From Psychrobacter sp. NG25 (lineage in GTDB: Bacteria > Pseudomonadota > Gammaproteobacteria > Pseudomonadales > Moraxellaceae), in NCBI RefSeq assembly GCF_015234355.1, contig NZ_JADGMV010000002.1, positions 124,001-188,000 of the forward strand: DNA of 64,000 nucleotides, written 5' to 3'. Positions 47,776 to 57,400 of this stretch are shown one piece after another. Both the position numbers and the translations under genes were made by a program. The notes under the pieces are model-generated. The model was not told the DNA's origin. It saw only the letters and a program-made list of their open reading frames with translations, and did not search any database. Position 1 is the stretch's first letter. Each line of letters begins with the position of its first letter.

Positions 47776-47792
47776 TGGTGCGCCCACCAAGA
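47776..47792. repeat. island near attachment site (3' end of tRNA-Arg)
   Basis: TGGTGCGCCCACCAAGA, the complement of the last 17 bases of the tRNA with CCA; identical to 21871-21887. The tRNA is complete, so the island restores its 3' end on integration. Confidence 0.82.
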
Positions 47793-47851
47793 CTCGAACT
47801 CGGATCGATCGCTTAGGAGGCAACTGCTCTATCCTGTTGAGCTATAGGCGC
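47776..47851 (-). tRNA. tRNA-Arg, anticodon CCT
   Basis: 76 bases with encoded CCA. Acceptor GCGCCTA pairs with TGGGCGC; the D arm contains GCTCAACAGGATAGAGC; the anticodon arm GTTGC-CTCCTAA-GCGAT has anticodon CCT (reads AGG); the T arm is CCGAG-TTCGAGT-CTTGG. All stems pair apart from G-T pairs. The 3' end serves as the integration site of the island. A promoter is visible upstream. Confidence 0.95.
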
Positions 47852-47864
47852 ATTATGGAGTGAC

Positions 47865-47893
47865 ATTGTAGAAAAAACCAACCATAAAAGCAA
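47865..47893 (-). promoter_or_regulatory. sigma-70 type promoter of tRNA-Arg
   Basis: On the minus strand TTGCTT (47893-47888), a 17-base spacer and TACAAT (47870-47865), placed 13 bases before the tRNA 5' end. Both boxes are near consensus and the spacing is optimal. Confidence 0.6.
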
Positions 47894-47924
47894 TCAACAA
47901 AAGATAAATATAGATAATTTATTA

Positions 47925-48734
47925 TTACTCGCCATTGCTAAGGGCATCAGCGACATTGGTTGATCCGGTTTCCGATACTTGTTGTGTACGTGATGTTGGA
48001 TTAAATAGATCATTGACGCTGTTTTTATAGCCTTCAATATTATAATAATCGTATTCTTTTAAGATATCTTGTCCTGTGCTTGAGAGCAAAAAGTTGCGGA
48101 ACGTAATAGCAGCCGTATTATCTGTCAAAATTACCCCTTCAAGCGTTTTCTCATCTTTTAACGCGTAGCTAAAAGAATTCAGAGTGCGTGCTTCTATATT
48201 GATATTACCATCAGTACCTCCCTCTGCTTCATCACTAAACAGATTTTCTTGACTGAGCTCATCTGCACTTTTGTTAAGGGCATTACTTTGCTTGATTTTA
48301 TCTTGAGCAGCTTCAAGCTCTGCTTGCAATGGTGCGAGTCTTTCTGTAGATAACCTATCATTAGCGATAATCATATCGACATCAAATATAAATTTTGACT
48401 GCTTGCTAGTATCGTTATCTAATAAAATTAGAATATCGCTTGCAGGGACATAGTTTGCTACTACCTGTATATGAGGATATCGAGACTCGAATCTAACAAT
48501 GATATCGTCTAGAGGTGTCTGTAGACTTTTTTCCGCTTGCAAATATACAGCACTATCATTTAGTGAGTTTGCATCATCTTGTGTATTAGTCGCCGTTGAT
48601 TCATTTTCGTTTGCCATGATTGGTAAAGGGTCTGTATTTTTGCGGTTACTGGTATATAACCAAGCAAAGATGGCAATGAAGATGACGAGTAATAGTAAAA
48701 TTAGCCCAGCTAGCAGCAGTTTGTAATCTTTCAT
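47925..48734 (-). CDS. membrane-anchored ModA-like substrate-binding domain protein
   Basis: 269 residues. One N-terminal helix (LLLAGLILLLLVIFIAIFAW) is followed by a polar linker and a region with periplasmic binding protein features: AEKSLQTPLDDIIVRFESRY, FDVDMIIANDRLSTERLAPL and NTAAITFRNFLLSSTGQDIL, the last typical of the C-terminal lobe of molybdate/tungstate-binding ModA. It is shorter than ModA and its binding lobe is interrupted by a Ser/Gln/Glu-rich coil, and no ABC permease or ATPase is nearby, so molybdate uptake is not supported. It may sense an anion, or be a degenerate relative. Lies upstream (minus strand) of the tRNA. Confidence 0.55.
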   Translation of the reverse strand: MKDYKLLLAGLILLLLVIFIAIFAWLYTSNRKNTDPLPIMANENESTATNTQDDANSLNDSAVYLQAEKSLQTPLDDIIVRFESRYPHIQVVANYVPASDILILLDNDTSKQSKFIFDVDMIIANDRLSTERLAPLQAELEAAQDKIKQSNALNKSADELSQENLFSDEAEGGTDGNINIEARTLNSFSYALKDEKTLEGVILTDNTAAITFRNFLLSSTGQDILKEYDYYNIEGYKNSVNDLFNPTSRTQQVSETGSTNVADALSNGE

Positions 48735-48806
48735 ATATAACTGCTCTTTTTTTAATTGTTTTACGTTGGGTTCAAATAAAATTTTGTGTTTGGTTTTTAA
48801 TATACT

Positions 48807-49334
48807 TTAAAACTTTTGGTGCAATACCTCATCCGCTAAATCTGCAAGCATATCTGCGAAAATATCTGTTTCTAAAGGTAGTGCTGTTTTTTGCTCGTTA
48901 TCATCACTACTCGTCTTATTCTCTGTGTTTGATGGTACAGGAGAGGAGTTTGAAGACGAAACAGATGGATTGTCTGTTGTTCTTACAGGTGTTGTTTGGT
49001 GCGCAGCTAAAGGTGACTCACCTGAGATAAGTTTGTCCGTCAGCCATTTAAAGCCATGTGCTTCCCACCATGCTTCAAAGCGTGGTAACGTGCTCCCGCG
49101 CACAGCGACTGGTAAGTTTAATGTGCGAAGCTTTTGTGCCAGTATAGGGTCGCTAATGGCTTGATGAATACTAAGATAGAGCGATTTACTGTCATCAGTA
49201 TAAGGTTGCCTGTTTTGCCATGATCTATCATCAATTTTCATACGTGGCAATTGCCACAGTTCACCGCGATAGTAAACGACGTACAAACGTCGTTTAGGGT
49301 GAACAAAAATGGCATCAATAGGGCGCAAGGGCAT
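48807..49334 (-). CDS. conserved hypothetical protein, 175 residues
   Basis: N-terminal half is globular (IDAIFVHPKRRLYVVYYRGE, then LYLSIHQAISDPILAQKLRT and RFEAWWEAHGFKWL), C-terminal half is a Ser/Thr/Asn-rich low-complexity linker followed by an acidic helix DIFADMLADLADEVLH. No signal peptide and no recognised family. It is transcribed in the same direction as the ModA-like gene, 72 bases upstream of it. No function can be offered. Confidence 0.55.
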   Translation of the reverse strand: MPLRPIDAIFVHPKRRLYVVYYRGELWQLPRMKIDDRSWQNRQPYTDDSKSLYLSIHQAISDPILAQKLRTLNLPVAVRGSTLPRFEAWWEAHGFKWLTDKLISGESPLAAHQTTPVRTTDNPSVSSSNSSPVPSNTENKTSSDDNEQKTALPLETDIFADMLADLADEVLHQKF

Positions 49335-49832
49335 AATATTTCGTTATCCCGTTGATAAAAAAGGGTGAGGGTCGATAAACTAGAACATTTATTCTGACAG
49401 AAACGACGATAGTATTTTTTGATTATTAAGATTCGATTGAAAACGACACTAAATGTCGCGAACAGTTATAATGCTAGCATATATACTAGTAAACCATGGC
49501 TATCAATGGCAAACTAATCATCAGCGTATTTTCATTGTTTTTATGAGTCAATAACCAACGATAGTTGTCGTTATCTTTATAGTATATAAAACCGCAATAT
49601 TAGCAGAAATAAATGCTGACCACGACTGCAAAATATAGATTAACCAGTGTCGTTCAGTATATCCTTACTTTCGGTTTATATACCTAAATAGTTTTTCAAA
49701 TCTAAGAATGACATATTTACATGGTTATTATAACAAGTTTATTTTATCTAAATTTTTGCTAAAACGATAGATACCTCAAGACCTCCAAGCAAGATTCGTC
49801 CGTTTTGCGCTTCCATACCTCCAATCAGATTA
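49335..49832. promoter_or_regulatory. 498-bp region upstream of recC
   Basis: AT-rich divergent intergenic region between the 175-residue gene and recC. No open frame, terminator or repeat stands out. It should hold the promoter of the recCBD genes; TATTAT and TATAAC-like boxes occur near 49725 but no complete promoter can be fixed. Confidence 0.35.
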
Positions 49833-49838
49833 GTGTCT

Positions 49839-52800
49839 ATGTTTACCATTATCCAATCGCACCGCACCGAAAACCTTGTTGATCAATTGCTTGTACAATA
49901 TCAGTCCAAGGATCAGCCTGTTTTTGAGCCTTTTATTGTCATTGTGCCCTCAATGGTATTAGGTGACTGGTTGGATAAAACCATTGCCAGTCGCGCCGGT
50001 ATTAGTACATTGGTGCGGACTAAGTTTTGGGGTCAGTATCAATGGACATTGATGCAAGATGTGCTAACTCGCCATAATGCATATTTACTAACGCAAAACC
50101 CTGAAGCGCAAATTCTGAATGTACCCGAAGTGGCAGTGTTGTCACCAACGGTAATGCAATGGCGATTGTTTGGATATTTGACTTACTATCAAGAGTCGAT
50201 TGTTGCAGATGAAAAACATCCGGTTCATCCATTACTGGCGTCTTTGATTGATGAACCGCAGGCAGGTGCTCAGCAAGACAACGTGCGACAGGATAAGGCG
50301 CAACAAGATGCCCGTATTTGGCAGCTTGCAAGCGATTTGGCGAGGGTGTTTAACCGCTATTTGACCCATCGTGAAGATTGGTTAGCGCTATGGTCGAACA
50401 ACGAGCCGCTGAATGTGGATGAGTTGATAGCAGATAAAGATGCACTGTCACTGCGCTTTGATAAATATGCGCGTGGCACGCCTGAGTGGTTGGTCGAGCA
50501 TTATGTTGAGTTGGAAATCGCCCAACGATTCTTGTGGTCGCATTTATTTGCGGATGTTCATCTACATCGTGTGGCACTTGAGCGCGCGTTCTGGTCGGCC
50601 TTAAAAAATAACAAGGCAAATGAGCGTGACCAGTTGCCAACCATACTACGTATTTTTACCATCCAGCAACTGCCACAGACCGAGCTCGACTTTCTACAGC
50701 GCTTGTCACAATACATGAATATCACGCTATTACATTACAATCCATCAAAGCTATTTTGGGCCGATATCGTCGATAAATCATGGTTACAACGCCAGCAAAT
50801 TATCAATCCTGAGAGTGTGTTCTTACGTGATTACGGTCATAGTTTGCTATCACGTTTGGGTAAGCAGTCGCGTGATGCTTTTGCCATGCTTGCCAACTTG
50901 TCGGGTAATGAGCAGTACGACGATGCACTGGTTGAATGGCAAGATAATTTTGATGATACGCTGAGCATTGGTTCTAATCATGGTGTTGCTGCTGAGTATA
51001 TTGATGATGCTACTAGCGCTCAAAATAGTCCAAGTTTGTTAAGGCGTTTACAGAACGACGTGCTGATGCTTGATGAGCAATCGACCCAGCAAGCAACGGC
51101 TGCTACAGTCTCGCAAGCAGTAAGCAAGCAACTAGAGCCGAGCTTTGATGAAGAGAAGCAAGAAACGGCCTGGTATGAAGATGAAGCGTTAGAGAATAAG
51201 CGCTTTGAGAAAGACCGTTTTTGGGCAATCTCTTCTCAAGATAATAGCCTAAGCATTCATTCGTGTCATAGTTTGCAACGTCAGCTTGAAGTGTTGCGTA
51301 TCATGATTGGCCGCTGGTTGAACGAACCTATCAAACTGGGTGAGAAAAAACGCCATATCTCTGACATTGTTGTGCTGCTACCCGATGTTGAATGTCATCA
51401 TGCGCTGATTGGCTCTATCTTCGTCAATGGTAAGGGTCAAGACGGTTTGACCTTGCCTGCTAAAGTGACGGGTGTTGTCGATGCAGATATTCGCCAGTTA
51501 TGGGAAGCCATTATCGGTTTTTACAAACTATTAGGTAGTCATAGTGCCCGTTTTGAAGCGGCTGAAGTCTTGGACTGGCTCATGTTGCCTCCTTTATTTG
51601 AAAGCTTTGGGCTGACTCATGAACAAATGAGCCGTGGTTGTGACTTGTTGGTAGAGGCAGGCTTTATTCGCAGTTTCGACGAGCTGCATCTTAAGCAAAC
51701 GTTGGACAGTAATGATTACGACTATCGCTTTAGCTTTGCGCAAGCATTAGATAGATTGACCTTAGGTCTGGTCATGCCAGAGGCTGAGTTGAGCGGCTGC
51801 TTGTATCCTTTAGATGAGGATGAATGGCCAAGTACAGCTTTACCAGAAATGACCTTACCACTACCACAAGTGAGCCTAAATGATGCGCTGATTGTTGAAG
51901 CGCTTTGCCGTATTTATACTGGCTTGGTCGCACGTCGTGATGATCATACACAAAAAATGAAAGCGGAAGACTGGCTCGACCAGATTGAGACACAAGTTAT
52001 CCATCGCTACTTTGGCGATGTGGACCAAACGCGTACCATGCGCGCCATTTACAACGCAATGAATGGCTTTAAATCAAGTCTGCGAGCCAATCGGCACTAT
52101 AGGCAGTACGCTAGTGGTGATATCGACAACAGAGAAGTAGAGCAGAGGCTGGCAGGTGTGGAGCAGTTGCCGCTCAAGCTGAGCTTTATGCTAGACAGTA
52201 TCGAAAACGAGCTTGAAAGTCAGCAGGTCAGTGCGGAGCCGACGGGTGTGATTACCTTTGGTCGATTTGGTGCACTAAGAAACGTGCCTTTTGAGCTGGT
52301 GGTGATGCTCAATATGGATCTCTCTGAGTTTCCTGGGCGTGATCGTGACAACCGCTATGATTTGATGAAAGCGACCAATGCCCGCCGCGGTGACAGAGTT
52401 AGTGAAGATGATGACAACGGCGCATTTTTAGATGCGCTACTGTGTGCGCGCAGTGCATGCTGGATGTTCTACAACGGTCAAAGCTTGACGGATACTCATG
52501 AGCATCTGCCTGCCAATCCAGTGAGCGAGCTATTGCAATTCCTACAAGGCGAGGTGCAATGGCAGGTGAACTCGCTTGAGACCTTGCCTGAGAATATTGA
52601 TCCCACTACCGAGAGTCTTAAGCGCTATTTGCCTAAATTGATTAAGCAGTGGTTAGTGACTGAGCATCCTGCACTGCCTTTTCATGAGAGTCTGTTTGAA
52701 ACGGCAATCGAAGGCAATGATATTTTTGAGCAAGCGTCTCCTGATATTGATGGCAATGCTAATGCCAACATTACTATCAATGCTCAGGATTCCAGCCCTG

Positions 52801-54362
52801 CCGATATGATTGATGAGTTGGATACTTTATTAAATACAGCCATGCGCAAAACCAAACTGGCTCAGAAAAAACAGTTTCCGCCTGCGCCGCTTTGGCAAGC
52901 GGTGTTTGACACATTGAAAGGGCGAGTGTCTAGTGAGCACAGGCAACTGGTCGGCTTACCCACAAAGTCACAGTATGAGTCAATCGCTCAAGTGCTTGGT
53001 CAAGGATTGGGTCAGCTAGGTCAAGTAGACAACCAAACCTTGTCTGCATTGGTCGAACTATTGGCGCTAGATACAGCTGTTGATGCTAACGATGTCAATA
53101 ACATAACAGAGGCGCTCATCCAAGCTTTATCTGACAGCGTATTTAACATCGGAGAGATTGATATTGAAGGGGTGTTGGCTTACCAAGTGCGCCATCCTGC
53201 CAAAGCATTCTTACGGTCTCAGAAGGTACATGTGGTGCAAGGTGAAGAAGCACTGTCGCAGCAAGAGCCGCTATTTCTAAACAGTTTAACTACCTATCAA
53301 ATCAAAGATCATTTGCTTAAGCAGTTGGTCGCCGCTGAGACTAAGACCAATGGCGGTGATACAACTGCTGAAACCACTACGCCAATCCTGATGTATCAAA
53401 AAATTATGCCTGCTGGTGTTGCTCGCCAAACCACGTTACCCAATCAACAAAAGAAACTGCAACAGCAATGTCTAGAGTTCAAAGAGCAGTTAATTTCTAA
53501 TGGCTTTGATGAGAGCAGCATGCTTAATGAAGGTGGAGCAGATGACGCTACAGTCTTACACCTATTGACGCCAACCGCCGAGCACCCTGTTCAGATAGAG
53601 CTAAAAAATATACTGAGTAGCACTGACAACGAGTCAAGTAATCAGACGAATATAGAGGGTATAGAAACACTGCTTAAGCTGTTGCCGAAAGTCATCAAGA
53701 TAAAGGGCTCAGTACCAATATTAGCACCAATATCAGTGCCGACAGATGCGTATAACAGTCACTCTCATATTCAGGCAGGCGTGCCTTATGCTCAGCAATC
53801 GCCTAAGCAATGGTTAAATATACTGCCCAATTCTGCTAGCCCTAGGCATTTGCTCAAGTTTTGGTTGTCACATTTGTATTGGCAAGTGGCCAGACGTACC
53901 ACTGCCGAGCAAGTGGCATTAAATGATGGCGTGAGTATTTGGCGTTTTAATAAGGCCAGCTCACAAGTCAAAAAATATGACAAAGTAATCGCATTTAAAC
54001 TAAGCCCAATTGTCTATGAAGACGCAGTAATTGAGCTGATAAAATGGGCGTTTTTTGGCAAATTAACGGGTCAAGTACCTATTACGTTACTGCCAGAATA
54101 TGCACTCAATTACCTTGATAAGTATCTAAAGCCTGAAGAAGGTGACGATAATAGCTACTGGCCAAAACGTGCCGACTTTTCGGACTGGTTAAGACCTAAC
54201 TATAACTCAGACACGGTATATGATACTTGCTCGCAGCATGCTATTTGGCAATATGTACTGCGTGACCAAGATGCGTTTAAGGCTTTGTCAGCAGCGTTGA
54301 CTACATTAGCTCAGCCACTGTATGAGCCGATGTTTAATGCGTTAACTAACTTAGATGATTAG
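49839..54362 (+). CDS. recC: exodeoxyribonuclease V subunit gamma
   Basis: 1507 residues from the ATG at 49839; a GTG two codons earlier is possible and there is no strong ribosome binding site for either. The start FTIIQSHRTENLVDQLL and IVPSMVLGDWLDKTIASR are typical RecC. The helicase-like domains lack ATP motifs, as in RecC, which scans for Chi. LIMDNFDL-type FGALRNVPFELVVMLNMDLSEFPG is the conserved inactive-helicase region near residue 810. E. coli RecC has about 1120 residues; the excess comes from polar, Gln/Asn/Asp-rich insertions such as around 385-440 and 965-1000. First gene of recC-recB-recD. Confidence 0.93.
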   Translation: MFTIIQSHRTENLVDQLLVQYQSKDQPVFEPFIVIVPSMVLGDWLDKTIASRAGISTLVRTKFWGQYQWTLMQDVLTRHNAYLLTQNPEAQILNVPEVAVLSPTVMQWRLFGYLTYYQESIVADEKHPVHPLLASLIDEPQAGAQQDNVRQDKAQQDARIWQLASDLARVFNRYLTHREDWLALWSNNEPLNVDELIADKDALSLRFDKYARGTPEWLVEHYVELEIAQRFLWSHLFADVHLHRVALERAFWSALKNNKANERDQLPTILRIFTIQQLPQTELDFLQRLSQYMNITLLHYNPSKLFWADIVDKSWLQRQQIINPESVFLRDYGHSLLSRLGKQSRDAFAMLANLSGNEQYDDALVEWQDNFDDTLSIGSNHGVAAEYIDDATSAQNSPSLLRRLQNDVLMLDEQSTQQATAATVSQAVSKQLEPSFDEEKQETAWYEDEALENKRFEKDRFWAISSQDNSLSIHSCHSLQRQLEVLRIMIGRWLNEPIKLGEKKRHISDIVVLLPDVECHHALIGSIFVNGKGQDGLTLPAKVTGVVDADIRQLWEAIIGFYKLLGSHSARFEAAEVLDWLMLPPLFESFGLTHEQMSRGCDLLVEAGFIRSFDELHLKQTLDSNDYDYRFSFAQALDRLTLGLVMPEAELSGCLYPLDEDEWPSTALPEMTLPLPQVSLNDALIVEALCRIYTGLVARRDDHTQKMKAEDWLDQIETQVIHRYFGDVDQTRTMRAIYNAMNGFKSSLRANRHYRQYASGDIDNREVEQRLAGVEQLPLKLSFMLDSIENELESQQVSAEPTGVITFGRFGALRNVPFELVVMLNMDLSEFPGRDRDNRYDLMKATNARRGDRVSEDDDNGAFLDALLCARSACWMFYNGQSLTDTHEHLPANPVSELLQFLQGEVQWQVNSLETLPENIDPTTESLKRYLPKLIKQWLVTEHPALPFHESLFETAIEGNDIFEQASPDIDGNANANITINAQDSSPADMIDELDTLLNTAMRKTKLAQKKQFPPAPLWQAVFDTLKGRVSSEHRQLVGLPTKSQYESIAQVLGQGLGQLGQVDNQTLSALVELLALDTAVDANDVNNITEALIQALSDSVFNIGEIDIEGVLAYQVRHPAKAFLRSQKVHVVQGEEALSQQEPLFLNSLTTYQIKDHLLKQLVAAETKTNGGDTTAETTTPILMYQKIMPAGVARQTTLPNQQKKLQQQCLEFKEQLISNGFDESSMLNEGGADDATVLHLLTPTAEHPVQIELKNILSSTDNESSNQTNIEGIETLLKLLPKVIKIKGSVPILAPISVPTDAYNSHSHIQAGVPYAQQSPKQWLNILPNSASPRHLLKFWLSHLYWQVARRTTAEQVALNDGVSIWRFNKASSQVKKYDKVIAFKLSPIVYEDAVIELIKWAFFGKLTGQVPITLLPEYALNYLDKYLKPEEGDDNSYWPKRADFSDWLRPNYNSDTVYDTCSQHAIWQYVLRDQDAFKALSAALTTLAQPLYEPMFNALTNLDD

Positions 54363-54438
54363 CTCATTATCTAGAACAGCCTCTAATTAGTTTTTGCTAT
54401 CTTGTTCTAATAAATAATAATTAAAAGTATCCGCCCAT

Positions 54439-57400
54439 ATGACAGACTTTACTTCTCCAACTAATATCATTGACTTGTCTACACAACCGAACTTATTCGA
54501 TGAATATTCAGATGAGCTGCCTTACTCGGCTGCTATACCTGAACGTAAAGCTGATGTTATACCGGCAGTCGATGTTGATCTAACGGGTAAGCACCTGATT
54601 GAAGCCTCTGCTGGTACTGGTAAGACTTGGACGCTGACTGGTATTGTACTACGCCTACTGATTGAGGCGCGACGTGCGCCAGAGCAGATCATTGCCACGA
54701 CTTTTACACGAGCTGCCGCTGCCGAAATGCGTCAGCGTATCCACGATCGTTTGGTAGATTTTTATCAGTTATTACAATGGGTCAATAGCCTAAGTGCTGA
54801 TACTAGCAACAAAGAGAGTCTCTATCCCAACATACTACAGGTCATGCCTGAGGGTAATAAAGATACAAAAGCAGGCAATAATTCAGACGTAGATGCAAAC
54901 GTTGAAACAGATATTGATGATTTAAATCAAGACCTTGCTGCTGATAAGCAAGCGGCGGCAGAGAAACGTAAACAAGCAAAAAAAGACCGCGAAGATTGGC
55001 TGGTTAATCAGGCCAAATATGTGCGCTTAGATGGCATCATGCAAGATCCTATTAACTTGCATCTCGTCGGTTATTTGCTGAATCACGTGTACAGTTACCC
55101 AATGGCGGAAGCTATCAGGCGTACCGCATTGGTACTAACCACCCTAGACAAGCTATTCGTAGGCACGCTTGATAGCTTGGCGCAAAAATGGTTGACGGAG
55201 TACAGTAGCGAGACTGGTCACCAGCAGGGCATGGGCATTATTGAAGACAGCAGTATTGAACAAGTTACCGATAGCATTGTTCATGATGAGCTACGTCAAT
55301 TTCAGAGCCGCTTATACTATGAGCAGCCTAAACTCTATGCGCTAATGGATCAGCAAGGTAAGCTGACTGCAGTTGGCGATCATAAGAAATATGTGACTCG
55401 ATCGCTTAATTTTATCTCTGCGCCGATTGATGAGATAAGGCATGAGAAAAGCTTTGACTTTGATACATATGAAAAGCTAATCAATGAGTTTTCTCAGTTA
55501 GATTTAGCAGATATCCAGCCTTACTTAAATCCTGATTATAGAAAGTCTCAAGGATTTCGTGGTGGTTCCAATTTAACCAAACAGTTTGATGCCATTATTG
55601 AAGTGCATCAAAAGATATCAGATTATCAGCTGACATTTAACAGCTATTTAAATGAGAGCGAGAATAAGATTTTGACATCATTGCAAGATGCCAGATATCC
55701 AGATGAAGATGGCAAAATCAAGAACTTTAATAAGAATAAAGAAAAAGAGCATCAGACGCTTTTTGAGCTAGAGACCATTAGCAAGTTAATGGCTCTCTTA
55801 GACATGCTGGACAGTTTAAATCAGCATATATTGTTGGTATTAGCCAATCTTAACAGTCATATTGTGCTGGCTGTGCGTAATAGACTACCAGTCATTTTAG
55901 AAGAGCGCGGCGAGACGACCTTTAGTTTGCAGATGGTACGCTTAAACCAAGCATTGACTGGCCGCCAAGGAGATAAGCTGGCGCGTTATATTCGTCATCA
56001 TTATCCAGTGGCGTTGATTGACGAGTCGCAAGATATCAATGGCGAGCAAGCCATTATGATTGAAAGCATTTATTTGCCAAAGAACAAGCGTAAACAGTCG
56101 GACAGTGACAAGCAATCAACCACTAAGAAAGCCAATCATGAGTTTCTGCTATTGGTGGGTGATCCCAAACAGGCTATTTATGGGTTTCGTGGTGGCGATG
56201 TGGCCAACTATAACTACATGAAAGCCCAGTTTGATAAAAGCGCTCTTTGGACGCTTGATATCAATCGCCGTTCAAATGCCGGTGTGATTAACGCATTGAA
56301 CTGCTGGTTTGGTATGGCTGATGCAACAACTGCTGAGAATAAGCTGTCGCAACTAGGAACTGGTATTCATTACCAGCATATCAAAGCAGCAAAACCGGAA
56401 TATGAGCTGTCTTGGTTTAATGAGTCAAATAGTCTGGATGATGTGCTGGTGACAGAGGTGCTTTCTGCTCAGCCAGTGAGCTTATTGCACCTGCCTTATG
56501 ATAAGGACAAAGAGTTTGATTATGATGAGCATGAAATAACAGCTCGCCATATAGCCACTTTGCTTAATAGTGGTCAGACACTTAAAGGTAAACCGATTCA
56601 GCCCAGTGATATTGGGGTGCTGGCACGTGCCAAAAAAGATCTGAAAAGGGTCGAAGATGAGCTGGTAAAACTTAATGTGCCGACCTTGACTACCAGTGAT
56701 GTCAGCATCTTTGAGACTATTATGGCAGAAGATGTGGCGGCGCTACTAAGTGCCATGCTATACCCGTATCGTCATGACATGATTAATCGGGTGTTGACCA
56801 GTCATCTATATGGACTGAGTATTAAAAACATCAAAGCCATGATGACGGACCATGAGTCAGGCATTACTGAGGGCAGCAGTACAACAAGCTTCCATTCACA
56901 AAACTCTAATTCGAAAGACCTCCCAGCCAATGAAGCTACGGATAATAAAAAGAGCTATCAAGACTTTATTACCTATTTAAAAGAAGGTGCACAGCATTGG
57001 CAGCACTTTGGCATATTATCAGCGCTACATTATTTATTAGATAAAAGCCCTGTGCAGCCGCAAGGCGTTTGGCAGGCCTTAGCTGCACATCCAGAAGGTG
57101 ACCGTCATATTATGGACTTGCGTCATGTGATGGACATTTTGGCGCAGTATGGTCTAGGCATGGGTGAACATGAGCTACTAGCTTGGTTCAGGCAGCATAT
57201 AGATGCAGCGCCTAATAGTGATTGGGCTAAGCAATATCCGCTACCGACAGAGTCTGGTGTGCAGCTAATGACCATTCATAAGTCAAAGGGGCTTGAGTTC
57301 CCTATTGTCTATGTATTGGGAATGGGTGATGCCAGTAGGAAGTCTGGTAATAAAGAAGACTATGGGCTGTATTTATACAACGCGCAACAAGCGCCTTCAG

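Larger units (their letters stand above)
21871..47792. mobile_element. 25.9-kb genomic island integrated in tRNA-Arg(CCT)
   Basis: The island is delimited by an exact 17-bp direct repeat TGGTGCGCCCACCAAGA: at 47776-47792 it is the 3' end (with CCA) of an intact tRNA-Arg on the minus strand, at 21871-21887 an orphan copy. Just inside each end are repeated TTTAACAACA decamers in the same orientation (two on the left, three on the right), as expected for integrase arm sites. A P4-type integrase gene lies next to the tRNA. The orphan copy is followed by a terminator suited to the tRNA. Contents: Csu-type pilus operon, type I restriction-modification with inserted genes, and a P4-satellite-like replication/regulation core. 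No conjugation or capsid genes are present, so it probably relies on a helper or on transformation. Confidence 0.85.
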
